A DNA stretch of 64,000 nt. It comes from Inia geoffrensis (taxonomy: Eukaryota; Chordata; Mammalia; Artiodactyla; Iniidae). Below the pieces are notes generated by a model. It was not told the DNA's origin, searched no databases, and was given only the letters and a program-made list of their open reading frames with translations. The position numbers were made by a program, and so were the translations under genes. The stretch is taken from NCBI GenBank assembly GCA_036417435.1, contig CM070906.1, forward strand, positions 45,335,396-45,399,395, read 5' to 3'. This document shows positions 25,222 through 36,850 of this stretch, piece after piece; within the stretch, counting starts at the first letter, position 1; every line of letters starts with the position of its first letter.

Positions 25222-25460
25222 AATAGTGGGACCTTTTTTTTTTTTTTTTTTTTTTGCAGTAGGCAGGCCTCTCACTGCTGTGGCCTCTCCCGTTGCAGAG
25301 CACAGGCTCCGGACGCGCAGGCTCAGCAGCCATGGCTCACGGGCCCAGCCGCTCAGCGGCACGTGGGATCTTCCCGGACCGGGGCACAAACCCGTGTCCC
25401 CGGCATCGGCAGGCAGACTCTCAACCACTGCGCCACCAGGGAAGCCCACAATAGTGGGAC
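25222..25460 (-). mobile_element. CHR-2-type SINE with 11-bp target-site duplication
   Basis: The element runs in reverse orientation from a poly(T) of about 22 bases (25234-25255) to ccaccagggaagccc at 25434-25448. The tRNA-derived head with its internal Pol III A and B boxes is therefore at the right. The flanks are the perfect 11-base repeat aatagtgggac (25222-25232 and 25450-25460). CHR SINEs are tRNA-Glu-derived and known from cetaceans, hippopotamus and ruminants. The CHR-2 form seen here points to the whale-hippo lineage. It is among the least decayed repeats in the window. Confidence 0.92.
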
Positions 25461-27604
25461 TCTTAAAAGCACAATATAAAGGACAATGTTGAGGACTAAT
25501 AATGTTTTTCAGCAGTAGGTTTTTCATGCATAGATATCTGGGCCAAATGAAAAAAATAATAAGAGTGAAAGGCTTTGCTATACAAAGTTAATTTTCTGAA
25601 GACAACTTAAAGAGTAAAATATCCCTAATGGTATATAAAGAACCTGTAATAAGAGCAAATGATCTAGTGCAGATAATTGCAGCAATCAATGTCAAACAGG
25701 GAATATTTTGCTAACTATTAATTTAGACAGCATTGTCAATGTTGATTCATATAACTTGTGTTCCATCTATTGTTCAAGAAATTAGCTGTTCTCTTTTTAA
25801 AGTTCTCTTTTCTCCCATTTCCCATCAATGGATGCCAGAATACAGAATTTTCAGGTGCATTGTTGAGAAAAACTTTGTACGGTTGTCCATCTTACATTTT
25901 TAGTGAGGACTCTATCAGATTATTCCAAAGTGCTATAGTCATCCAACTGCTTAGGGTAGATCATTTTTGGTCTTACTTTCTATCACATATACAAAGCCAC
26001 TTATCTCAGAATAACTAATCTTCCATTTTCCTCCACTATACTTTCTTCATAAGGCATATTTTCATTGGTAGTAATGTTTTCATGTTATTGTTATCTCCTG
26101 ACTATAAAAATGAAATTACATGCCAATGCAGCAAACTTTTCACTCTGCGTATAAAAGTTAATGGCTTTTAGAACTCCATGCCTTTCAATCAGGTGGTTTT
26201 GTAGCTAACATTAAGTTGGCTTCTTGGATTGTTGACTTAGAATGCTGGCTACCCAATGCAATGATGCCAATTCAAGTAGAACACTGAAGTGATAATTACC
26301 ATTCATCAATAACTACCTATGAAGAAACTATAATTACAAAAGAAGGTTTAATCTTTCTCCAGCTAAATGCACACTTAATAAGAAACATAACATGTTATTG
26401 TTTCACAGTGACTATTGGTTTTATGAGATACATTAATGTTTAGAAACACTGCATAGATGAATATTTTTAAAAATGAAACTACAATAGAGCATTTACTAAT
26501 AATCTTTTAAGAATATAATTTTGGATCTATGGTTTCTGTCTATCCTAAAGTTTTTACTTTATATATCTCTTTCAAAGACCTTAATGATAATTTTCTCTGC
26601 TCTCATCAAAGAACTTCATGGAAATTGCATAGTCAATTCTACCATACCTCTCAAAAAAGTTTTAGAACTTGGCCATCAGATCTTGTTGACTCCTTAGAGA
26701 ACTGAGGAACCGATTTATTTGTAACCCAAATGGCAAAAAAACCAGATATTGCATAATTACTGACCTGTTCTAGAAGACAGTAATTGACCAATAGATATTC
26801 AAAGTTAATCAACGGAAATCTGACTAGATAAATACCATTTTAAAGAAATGGACTTAGGAAAAGTAGTGAGTCAGTTATTCAGACATTGGGTTAGGTGATT
26901 GAAGGGTATCAAGAAGTTCTAGTAGGGACTAAAAGGAAAGGAAGGATGTGATAAAACCAATACATGTTTTGTGTTTGCTTAAACTCGGTCTCTCTAATGC
27001 ACAATGTAAATACAAAAGATGACTACAATTTACATGGGAGTCCTGTTATTCTTGTTTTTGGACAGGATGTTGGTTATTAATATAAGAACAGTCTCAGAAA
27101 ATTAACTCTTCACATTTCATTTTTAGTATATTTTTACAAGTCATTGAATGAAAATATGAAATTATTAAATTAGTTGACAATTATTTTTAAAAGCTTGTTA
27201 TAATAAAGCAAACATACTACAAAAATGACATTAAAATTCTTTTTCCCTTAAAATTACTTTTGTACTATCAATCAGTGCTCTATAAAACTACTATTTACCT
27301 GTATTTTTCATTTCCTTCACTTAAAAATAAAAATTTAATATGATTAATCATAAAAAGGGCTAGGTTTCGGTTGAAAGTGGCAATTAGGACTAGATGAGGA
27401 TAGGTCCTGGGGGAAACTACTAGCAATGAAGAAAAGGGAGGAAACGTAAGAGTTCTAGCAAAAAGGAATGAAAGAGCGAATAGGCCAAATAGAGGACTGT
27501 GTGAAAAGCAGAACCACCGTTGGTCTCATGAAGCATCCTATAGTCAGCTGAATCAATGGTAAATGAAAGTCAGAATGGGATGTGCACTAAGGTTCAAAAT
27601 CATC
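25461..27604. other. Unique sequence, no gene
   Basis: This is the longest stretch without a recognised repeat in the first half of the window. Open frame 25758-26018 (86 codons) has no known domain. AT-rich, with no CpG cluster or RNA gene. Confidence 0.45.
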
Positions 27605-27629
27605 AGAGAGAGAGAAAGAGAGGGAGAGA

Positions 27630-27668
<39 letters not shown>
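27605..27668 (+). repeat. (GA)n microsatellite
   Basis: An interrupted GA/GGA tract is followed by about 18 uninterrupted GA units. The plus strand is pure purine, so triplex (H-DNA) formation is possible in principle. Confidence 0.95.
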
Positions 27669-27671
<3 letters not shown>

Positions 27672-28874
27672 TAGAAGAAACATAAAAAGTAAACCACTAG
27701 AAAATCTTATTAAACAATGATTATAAGGTTAGATATGGTAAAAAAAAAATGGCTTGGGGATTCAGGTGGTTCCCAAAAATTACTATATGGAGCCAAATTC
27801 ATAGTGTAGCATAAATTATCTAGCCTAATTCCCAGACAGTAATGGTCTTTGATATATCTCTTTTTACTAAAGGGCTCCATCTAAGCATCAGATATTCAAC
27901 TGTATTTGTCACCTGAATTCTCCCATTCTAGGTTAACAATATCTGAAAGGGACCATTTCCTTCAGACTTTACAGTCAAAGGAAACTTTCATGAGAGTCGT
28001 TAAAACTATATTCTGGAAGGAATCATTAGCAGTTTGCCAGACAGTTAATACCCAGTGAGCTAGGGTTCATTAGAACAACAATTCATCACTAGCAATATAA
28101 TAAACATCCTAGAGAAAAATCTGGCAGTTGTTTGAGCAGAGGAAGCTGCAGGTAGATTTTGGGCACATTAAGGGTAGGGGGAGTATAAATTGAAGGACAA
28201 ATTTCAGTTGTGTAGCAAACTGTGTAGACTCATACACATAACCCATATATGTAGACATATATATAATCACAAACTGAAAATATATACAGTTAAATTCAGG
28301 TATTAATTTTAATCTCTATCTAAGATAGGATAACAAAATTATCATCATTCTGTTTAAATCCCTTTTTCATTACCTTGGTTTTGCATTATTCATGAATCTG
28401 CTTCAATGATCCATATGGTTCCAGTTTGTATTCCAATCATCACTTCCTTATTATCTCAGCTTTTATAGATAATTTTTAGTGTCTCTGCCATCATTTTGCT
28501 CATGTTCACATTTTCTCTTGATCAATTAAATATCTGTAACATTAGCTACTGTTATTCTTAGGTTTCTACTGCACAGATATAGGCAACACTAGTGTTTTTA
28601 AAAATGTGTATTCTTCAAAAGTGTCCTCTGCAAACGCCAGCTACATATTTCACAGAAATGGTTGTCCCCCTTACCTTTGCAAATCACCCTGTGCTTTCTT
28701 TGAAATAATAGGGATGGATCTGTAGATTACACCATTGTTCAGCAAATAAAGAACTGAATACAATTCACAAAAATAAAAAACTTCTCTACTGTGCAGTCAT
28801 CATTAATTTTCTGTTATTGGCTGTTTTACACTATAATGCCTTCCCACACCTGTACTAAGGAAGGCAGCTTTACC
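27669..28874. other. Unique sequence
   Basis: A short AT/TA-rich patch lies at 28240-28285. No repeat family or exon recognised. Confidence 0.4.
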
Positions 28875-29130
28875 TAAGAGTTATGAATATGGACTACTGG
28901 AATCAACAAACGCTGATTGTGAATTATGGTTTCACCACTTACTAGCTGTGCGACCCTAGGTAGATTATCAAATTATGAAGTCTCATTAAACTCATGTGTA
29001 AAAGGAGATAATAATTCCCATTACCAAATAATTTCCCATTACCAAATTTTATGAAAAACCATACGTAACAGTCTTAGCACTGGGGTTGGTATATACTAAG
29101 TCTTCAAGAAATGATGGCATTTGTTATGTT
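28875..29130 (+). repeat. MIR SINE with small internal duplication
   Basis: Landmarks are ggtttcaccacttacta then gctgtgcgaccctaggta, catgtgtaaaaggagata and tcttagcactggggttgg. An 18-base-period duplication (tcccattaccaaat twice, about 29016-29048) sits in the core. Confidence 0.8.
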
Positions 29131-30058
29131 TTTGTTCTCAGTGTTAGATAATTTCCACCCATTATGTAAGGACTATAGGAAGGTTACTAGCAATTTACAA
29201 AATTAGTGAAGTAGCATCATATAACCTCTGCTCTATAACCAAATACAAGCTTGAAGTAAGATCCCTACTGACATACATTTACATAAAATCTGAATTGAAC
29301 CCTAATGAAGCAGGTATAATAAAATAATAAACCATAGGTACCTAGAGGAATACTAATCACTAAGGATACGTTAAGTGTGCTAGAGAAAACTTTGGCCTTT
29401 ATTTAGGATGACAGCAGGTGCGTTTTTAGCCATGACAAGGCAAGAATAACTTGAGTGCTGTAGCTTACAGAGGTCAGCCATATGATATGATCTCCATGAA
29501 CTGTGGGTTATTGGTTTTAGGCATTCTTTAGGGATTCATAGAAAGAAAGAAAACAGCAAGCTGCTACAGTCACTTTTCAGAAGAAAAGTAATAGGATCTA
29601 CCACAAAATATGGGCTGGTATGCTTCTACAGGCAGAAGCCATCACGTTGGCTTTTCCTGCCCAGTGCCCTACAGTTACACAGAATTAATGTTAGCATGGA
29701 TATTCTGTATTATTAGAATAGTTCACTCATCCCATACAGGATAGCCTTTCACTCTGCAATAGACTCCTACATCTTGAGAGATCTCAAGATATGCAGACAG
29801 ATAAATGTATTTTCATAAATGAAATTGTTCTTTTGTAATCACAGATATATCCATTTCTTTTGAGTTTTTCACTAAATTTCCAAATCAAAAATTAAGTCAT
29901 TAAAAGAACTTTCTGAAAAACAGCTGTTAAAATTGATGGGATAAAAAATATAAAGCTTTAAAAGTGACAATTTATTATAATTTTGTTATGATATTAAGAA
30001 AGTAATTTAAAGAGATAGAAGACTTTGTCACATTCCATATGGTGATACGGGGAAATAC

Positions 30059-30062
<4 letters not shown>
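29131..30062. other. Unique sequence
   Basis: Nothing recognised. The last bases lead into the CA microsatellite. Confidence 0.4.

Positions 30063-30108
<46 letters not shown>
30063..30108 (+). repeat. (CA)n microsatellite
   Basis: About 21 uninterrupted CA units followed by a degenerate ATACA tail. Expected to be polymorphic. Confidence 0.97.
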
Positions 30109-30110
<2 letters not shown>

Positions 30111-31069
30111 ATGTATACTACAGATACCTATATCTATAGTATGCTATGGATATTCTGTACCCATAGTGTATGCAGGTATATGTGTGTGGGAGATTATGTC
30201 TATGTGTATTTGAAGTATTAAAAATCTGAGAATTTTAATTGTGTCACTCAAAATATTTTAAGTTCCCTGAAGGTTAAAGTTTAGAAGGTGTGCATAAAGA
30301 AGTAAGATTATTACCTACTTTTTCTTTCACTGTGACCTCAATCCATTGTCTGAGATTAGGATAAATTTTCAGGTGCAATGATATTAAGTACACATCAAGT
30401 AAATACATTATGATTACACTTTTTTTCTCACCATCCCTAGAGATGTTCCATAAAACTCTTAGGATAAGACAAATTGAAAACTGCTGGTTATCAACTTAGG
30501 TTCCAGAAATACTGCATTGTTATTATCTAGTTTCATTAGTTTGTCCATTTATTTTTAAAACTTTCAATGAATGATATTATGCTATAGAATTTGTGCTAGG
30601 TCAAAACTATAAGTAGATAAATATCAGAAAAGACCTCCATCAAATACATTTTAGTCTTCTAAGAAAACAAAAGTAAATTGTGTCACCACAGGCTGTGTCA
30701 AGTGACATAATAAAAGCATGCAGATACTGAGGGGAGTCAGAGAAATGGCTTCTTCTCCAGACTGGGCACCAGGAAAAGTTCACAAGCTGAGTGGAAGAAT
30801 GAGTAGGAATAAGTTTTGTGGAGAAATGGGGAAGGGCTCTCCAAGCAGAGGAAAAAGCAAGTGGGATGTTGGAGAAAGCACTAGAAATTTGAGAAACAGC
30901 AAATAGTTCAATATGGTAGAAAGAGTGCATGTGGGAACTCTGTAAGAAATAAGACTATGGAAATAGGAGGAATGTTCTTGCATATTGAATGAGCTACTCA
31001 ACCTAGGATGAGCAAGAGCAGAGTTCTCCACACGTTAAGAAGCATTTTACATGAGGGAGCATAAATCAG
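30109..31069. other. Unique sequence
   Basis: Overlapping short open frames on both strands at 30640-31031 have no domain and no splice context. Nothing else recognised. Confidence 0.4.
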
Positions 31070-31320
31070 TATTTATGAGTATAGACTCCAGAATCAAACT
31101 GCCTTGTTTGAAATCTCGGCTCTACCACCTACTAGTTGGGGGGCCTTGAGCAAAAACTTAACTCATCATGTCTCACAAAATCATCTATAAGATGAAGATA
31201 AAAACATTACCTACCTCATGGACAAAAACAGCACCTACCTCATGATTTAAGATACAAAAAGTTAGTAGCTGTGAAGCACTTAAAGGAGTTTCTGACATAA
31301 TAAACTGCTTGCTATTTTTA
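31070..31320 (+). repeat. MIR SINE
   Basis: Landmarks are tatagactccagaatcaaac, aaatctcggctctaccac, ctactagttggggggcct and catctataagatgaagata. A partial duplication of the 'acctacctcatg' block occurs near 31209-31243. Confidence 0.85.
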
Positions 31321-31728
31321 TAAAGAGAACACGGTTCAGAGGAGACAGGCCTTTTTAATCCAACTTGTCATGACAACCAGTTTCACAGGGTCAGAATAGG
31401 TAGTGGAGCCTTCTTGACATATTGGTAAGAGAACTGAGGAGGACTCTGCTCAGAAGGAGGATAACACTGAAAGATCAGTTAGATGTTTACTCTTTAATGG
31501 AAATGAGTACATAAAGTTTATACCTTTGAAAAGGAAATGATATGGAGAAAATGTAAAGAAAAATAAGAAATCTAAGTCACAAAATAGAAGAGGACACAGG
31601 AAAAAGAGAACAAAAATCATGACTGAGCCATTCTTGTCTTCCCCCAAGTCTATTCCTAGTCCTCTGCCTGTGAATGCAGTCTCACTCTGTCCTGTACCTG
31701 CATTAGGCATACAGTAGTAGAACCTTTT
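31321..31728. other. Unique, purine-rich in part
   Basis: 31500-31620 is A/G-rich on the plus strand. No repeat family or exon recognised. Confidence 0.4.
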
Positions 31729-31975
31729 AAAGGCTTCCCCAGGGGCTTCCCTGGTGGCGCTAGTGGTTGAGAGTCTGCCTGCCAATGCAGGGGAGTCGGG
31801 TTCGTGCCCCGGTCCCGGAAGATCCCACATGCCACGGAGCAGCTGGGCCCGTGAGCCATGGCCGCTGAGCCTGCACGTCCGGAGCCCACAGGCTCCGGGA
31901 AGGGAGAGGCCACAACAGTGAGAGGCCCGCCTACCGCAAAAATAAATAAATAAATAAAAATAAAAGGCTTCCCCA
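31729..31975 (+). mobile_element. CHR-2-type SINE with 13-bp target-site duplication
   Basis: The tRNA-derived head starts at ggggcttccctggtggcgct (31742). The A-box-like tggcgctagtgg has an extra T compared with the 52.5 kb copy. The B-box-like ggttcgtgccc is intact. The body ends in aataaataaataaataaa. The flanks are perfect 13-base repeats aaaggcttcccca (31729-31741, 31963-31975). Confidence 0.93.
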
Positions 31976-32239
31976 AACCCCAGAAGGACTGTTCCCTGAG
32001 AGGGTTAATAATGCCAGCTCTGGATTTCCTGTGAGCTGGGATTGGGCAATGCAATACAAGCACTTCATGGTAAAGGGTTAAATCTTTATTTCAAAAGTTA
32101 AGAATATAGAATATTTGTTGCCACCATTAATTAGAGATGCTAAGATAGAAATATTTATATATTTTCATACACACACACAGGCTGTAATACAACAATTCAA
32201 TTCTGGCACTAACTATCCAAAATTAGAGTAGATTCCACA

Positions 32240-32985
32240 GGTTAAAAGTATAGTCCCCAACAAGACTGCTCTCATTTCAGATTCCTGTTGTGAATTCAGA
32301 AGTCCTCAGGCCTCTGATACTTATGACTAACTTGCCACATATTTAGGGGTTGGTTCCCACAATTTCCTCAGGTTTGATAATTCACTAGAATAACTCACAG
32401 AACTCAATAAATTGCTATACTTAGAATTAGACTTTTATTATAAAAGATACAAATCAGAACAAGTCAAAGAAGACAAATATATGGAGAGGTCTGAGAAAGT
32501 CCTGAGCGTCCTCACATGTGGAATTAAGACATGTCACCCTCTTAACACATCGATACCACCTCTCAACACCAACCAAGGAACTCACCTAAGCCTCAATGTC
32601 CAGAGATTTTATTAGTTTCATTATGCAGGCACCAGTGATTAAATAATTGGCCACATGACTGATCTCAACTTCAGCCCCTATCTTCTTCCCAGAGGCTGGG
32701 CTGATAGCATGTGGTTCAAAGCTCCAGTCCTCTGGTCATATGGTTGGTCTTTCTGGCATGGCCTGCTCCCATCTGCATCAACTTGGAAACTTAGCAGCAT
32801 AGGCTATCTAAGATTCCATTATGAAACATCCCATATGTATAAGATCAGTAGTCAGCTCAGGGGCCCATCGTGAACAACAAATATACTTTTACCACTCAGG
32901 AAAGTCTAAGGGTTTAGAAGCTCTATCCCAGGAATCTGGTACAAAGAACAGACAAATTCTTTACTTCACAATACACACATACATA
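32240..32985 (-). mobile_element. Ancient ERVL-class LTR-like relic
   Basis: The block 'aattcactagaataactca', 'cagaactcaataaattgct', 'acttttattataaaagata', 'ggccacatgactgatctc' and 'atggttggtctttctggc' in this order is a pattern I associate with an old mammalian LTR in reverse orientation. The tttatt near 32434 would be its poly(A) signal. Family name and exact edges are uncertain. Short open frames at 32412-33030 inside it are not genes. Confidence 0.5.
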
Positions 32986-34559
32986 TGTGGATATACAAAT
33001 ACTCATGTGCATATAGACATATTTATATAAATGGCAAGCAGCTAAGTACTTGATATGTTATATATACTGTTACAGATACTGAGAGAAAAAGAAACAGTCC
33101 CTGCACTTAGGGTTTGATTACTGAGCTGGGGTGAGGGTAGCATAGTGCCAGTATCTAGTAATGTTAGGTTATAGAAGGAAAAGGCAAGCATCAAAGGCTG
33201 TGTGCCACATAGCAGGTGCTCACTAATACAAACATTTGCCTGGCACAAAGGAGACTGAGGACAGAATTCTCCTTTCCCAGTAGGCTTACTCTCTTTAACT
33301 TAGGTTCTCTTTATAAGACCAGGAAAATTATAACCCTTTGAAACATTAAAATTTTGATTCACTTGGAAGCTTTTATTAAGATATAATTAATAGTTAGGAA
33401 GTACTTTACTAGACATTTGGAATGAATTTAACCATTGTCTAATTATCATACTAAGAAAATCCTTTTTAAAAAAGGCTTGAGTGTCCAAATCACTTAGGAA
33501 ACTTAAAAACACCATTTTAAGTGAATTGTTGTGGTGTTTGTATATTGAAGCTCTCCCAAAGATGTATAAACAGGAAACTACAAGACTAAAATGAATACTT
33601 TAAAACCATTAGCGCACTGAGTTCCTTTTTAATTGTGCAATTTTATATATAGTAAAAATTTTTTAAAGCTAACGTTTTTCATGAGATAAGCTCTTTTGAA
33701 TTTGAAATTCAATTTTATTGCACTGTGCTTTTTAATTTATTGGTACTATGTTAATATATCCATTTAACTTTCAACACTTTTTGCAAATGCCTTGTATTTT
33801 TAACTCCCCAAGAATCTCTTAAAACAAATGATAGTGCATAGGCAAGGCACTGCAGCTCCACTTGTCTAACCACAGATGAAAAAAGGCATTAAGAGGAGAA
33901 AATAATCATTAAAGGATCTTTTACAGTTGGCTGAGGTATTGTTATGATTGGGATAGGAGGGACATTAACTTGCACATTACTCAAAGCAAAGTATAATGAT
34001 ATATTTTACAAGTTAAAGAGGCTTTGCATTCTACCAAGATCATTTTCAACAATATAGAAGAAACAGCTGAGCAGTTTCATAGTCTCTTTTTATCTAAGTG
34101 TATTGGATTTAAGCATAATTGATCCCTAATAGGTTTTAGGAGTTGGGTACAAATGCCCACCATGAATGTAGAATCTATTCAAATATGCCAGGTCTTTAAT
34201 TGCACACTTCTACTCCAAAGACCTGTTTGGTCCTTAGACCAGAAATCCTTTTCAAACACAGATGCCTGCTTGATACTATGGCAAAAGTTCAGCACAGTTC
34301 CAGTCTTTGATAACAACCACAACATAACCTCATTGAGGTTAGAAACCAGGAGGCTTACTGTTAAACTCCTCGTTGGGTCTTTTGCTCCAGGTTCTCCGAT
34401 GCCACACACAGAAAGGGAATATGATCACAATTAGTGGTCTTCGGCACATAATCCTTTCAAACATAATTGGAATAATTCACAAATCCCTATTTTCTTGTTC
34501 AAGAATATCTAGAGTTTCTCAAATGTGATTGTGCATGCCCTGTACAGTGCTTTTTTTCA
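32986..34559. other. Unique AT-rich sequence
   Basis: Overlapping open frames at 34153-34434 (plus) and 34179-34409 (minus) mirror each other and show no domain. No repeat family recognised. Confidence 0.4.
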
Positions 34560-34720
34560 CTGAGGTCACCCAAATATCGTGCTCCTTTACTTAGGAAATC
34601 AAAGTTCAAAGAGATAAAGAAACTTGTTCACCATCATTGTTCTAGTAATGAGTAAAGGTGGGAATTTAACTCACAGTTTCTGACACCAAAGTCATTGTTC
34701 TTTCTCCTACGTGAAGTTTC
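34560..34720 (-). repeat. MIR SINE fragment
   Basis: Reverse-complement landmarks are aaagttcaaagagataaaga, acttgttcaccatcattg and gagtaaaggtgggaattt, followed by tctgacaccaaagtcatt. Confidence 0.65.
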
Positions 34721-36104
34721 CATCCTAACTAATGCACAAAATTATACTTTATCCAAGGTTAATCTACTTTACAACCAGTAGACAAATGGGATCATCTTCC
34801 TCTATCTCTAAAGGTTGGTTCTATTCTGATTCTGTTGTGGTTGAAAGGTTTTATTACAGCTGTCCTATGAGTTTGCCCTTGTCTGAAACAATTCAAGCAA
34901 TCAGCCGCATGTTCAATTAATGAGTAAAGTTTAAAGGGGTGCCTATTATATGCAAATCTTCATTCCAGTCTCAGTGAGAGGAAGACATACACATATATAT
35001 ACAAATATACACAGACACACACATATATGTATAAACAGAATCATCAATCATATACTTATACACAGTTACATATACAAGGATTCAACCATGGCATTGTAGT
35101 AGCATAGAACTGGAAGCACTTCAATCATTTTCTATGCACTACCAGCCTTCCCGAATCCATCCTACAAGTTGTTGCAAGTTCAACTTCTGAAACCTAGCTC
35201 TAGTAACTTTTAAGCTCAAAAGCTGTCATCCTTTACTTTAATTCCTTTGCTTCTCCTCCCTAACTAAATAATTGTAAAATTCCTCATTTACCATCTAATG
35301 GGCAGTGTCTTGGGCCTTAGTTAGTTAGTTAGTTAGTTCGTTTTAAGCCTGTAGAAAGAGTGATAGTATTCCAACAATGTCTTGGATGGCCCCTCCCCTA
35401 TGACTCAGTTTTTTACCAAGTATCACTCTATTGTTCAGGCAATTTAGAACCTATCAGGAAAGGTTAAAATATAACTTATGTTATAATCAGGAGCTTTTTT
35501 TCTCATGCCTTCTCAGATTTCCTGCTCAAGGTGAATTAACAGATGAGAAAAATATTTCCAATTATGGTGATTTTTCATGGGAGTTGTGGAGTGGAGAAAA
35601 AACTGGAATTAGCACTTCCCTCCTTTAAACCTGGATTCTTAATGTCAATCATGCATCCTTACTCATAGCCTATCAGACATGTCTTCATTTGTCTGAATCA
35701 CAGCTGTAAACAGGGTTAAGTTTCTATCCATAGTGATTCTGGGACACATAAAAATCAGGGAATGTAGATAGATCAATATATCAGGATTAATATGCCTAGA
35801 GCAGAGGAAAATGGTTCCGTTTTCCTTATATAGGAAAATAAGCCTGACTTTAAACTACCAAAGTAGCACCTTTCTGTACCAAAATAAACTCTTGGAAATA
35901 GGCAAGTCAAACATAGTAACTAGAGACTCAGAAGGAGTAGAGAAGAAAAGGGAAATGTGACCTAACTTCACATGCCTGCATAGGCTGCACAGCCAAACCA
36001 AAGGATAGCAACCTGCTACTATAACACTTAATATTAGCAACACCCCTTATATTTTACAGAGTATTTTATATACATTATCTCAATCTGAATTTCTACTGCA
36101 TTTT
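34721..36104. other. Unique sequence with a short (TTAG)n run
   Basis: Five TTAG units at 35318-35338 are followed by TTCG. Short AC/AT tracts occur near 34988-35030. No exon or repeat family recognised; open frame 35431-35628 has no domain. Confidence 0.45.
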
Positions 36105-36650
36105 GATAGCACTGTGATATCAGAGATGTTCATATCCTAGCTTCCAGAGCCTGTGAATATTTTTGGTTACATAGCAAAGGGCGATTTTGTTTGCAGATGG
36201 AATTAAGGGAGATTTCTTTGGATTATCCAGCTACGTCCAGTGTAATTCCAAGGGTCCTTAAAAGCAGAAGAAGAAAGTAATGTATAACTGATTCACTTTG
36301 CTATACACCTGAAACTAACACAACATTGTAAATCAACTATACTCCAATAAAATTTTTTTTAAAAGAAGAAGAAAGTCAGAGGGAGACACAACTATAGAAC
36401 ATTGCACCTGTAGAGATGCAGTGTTAATGGCTTTGAAGATGGAAAAGGGGGACCACAAGCAAAGGAATGCGGATAGCATCTAGAAGTTATATAAGAAAAG
36501 GAAACAGATTATCCTCTGTAGCCTCCATAACGGAACAGAGCCCTGACAATGCTTTGATCTTAGCTTAGGGAGACCCATGCCAAACTTCTGAATTACAGAC
36601 TGTAAAATAATAAATGCATGTTGTTTTGAGACAATACATATACAGCCATT
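36105..36650 (+). mobile_element. MaLR (MLT1-like) LTR relic, interrupted by a tiny L1
   Basis: Same family as 23944-24422. Landmarks are 'agcctgtgaatatttttgg', 'gcagatggaattaaggga', 'tggctttgaagatggaaa' and 'gactgtaaaataataaatgc' followed by gttgttttgaga. It is split by the 85-base L1 insertion at 36279-36363. Both LTR ends are diverged. Confidence 0.7.
36266..36376 (+). mobile_element. 85-bp L1 3'-tail insertion with 13-bp target-site duplication
   Basis: Only the last part of an L1 3'UTR is present (from aatgtataactgattcactt to ccaataaaat plus a T/A-rich tail). The flanking repeats agaagaagaaagt at 36266-36278 and 36364-36376 are perfect. It lies inside the older LTR, which gives the order of the two insertions. 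Confidence 0.92.
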
Positions 36651-36850
36651 TGTTCAACATCCTTGAAAATTTTTTTATGTACATACCCCTATTTTAACAT
36701 CTGTATTCATATCATCTCCATTTTACTGCTTATGTATTCTTTGTGGGTAGGGTTGCCTTACTCATTTTGGCATATTTCAACCTAGAACATTTAACACAGT
36801 ATTTAATAAAGAAGACTATAACTTATATAACCTCTTGCTTTTAGTCTGTG
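36651..36850 (+). repeat. Possible L2 LINE 3' end
   Basis: The stretch 'tctttgtgggtagggttgcc', then 'tagaacatttaacacagt' and atttaataaagaa resembles the end of L2. Diverged. Confidence 0.45.

Noticed and set aside
31450..32063. Overlapping minus-strand frames of 126 and 135 codons
   Set aside because: Much of both frames falls on the CHR SINE at 31729-31975, whose GC-rich body is poor in stops. The same applies to frames at 25187-25527 and 52340-52705.
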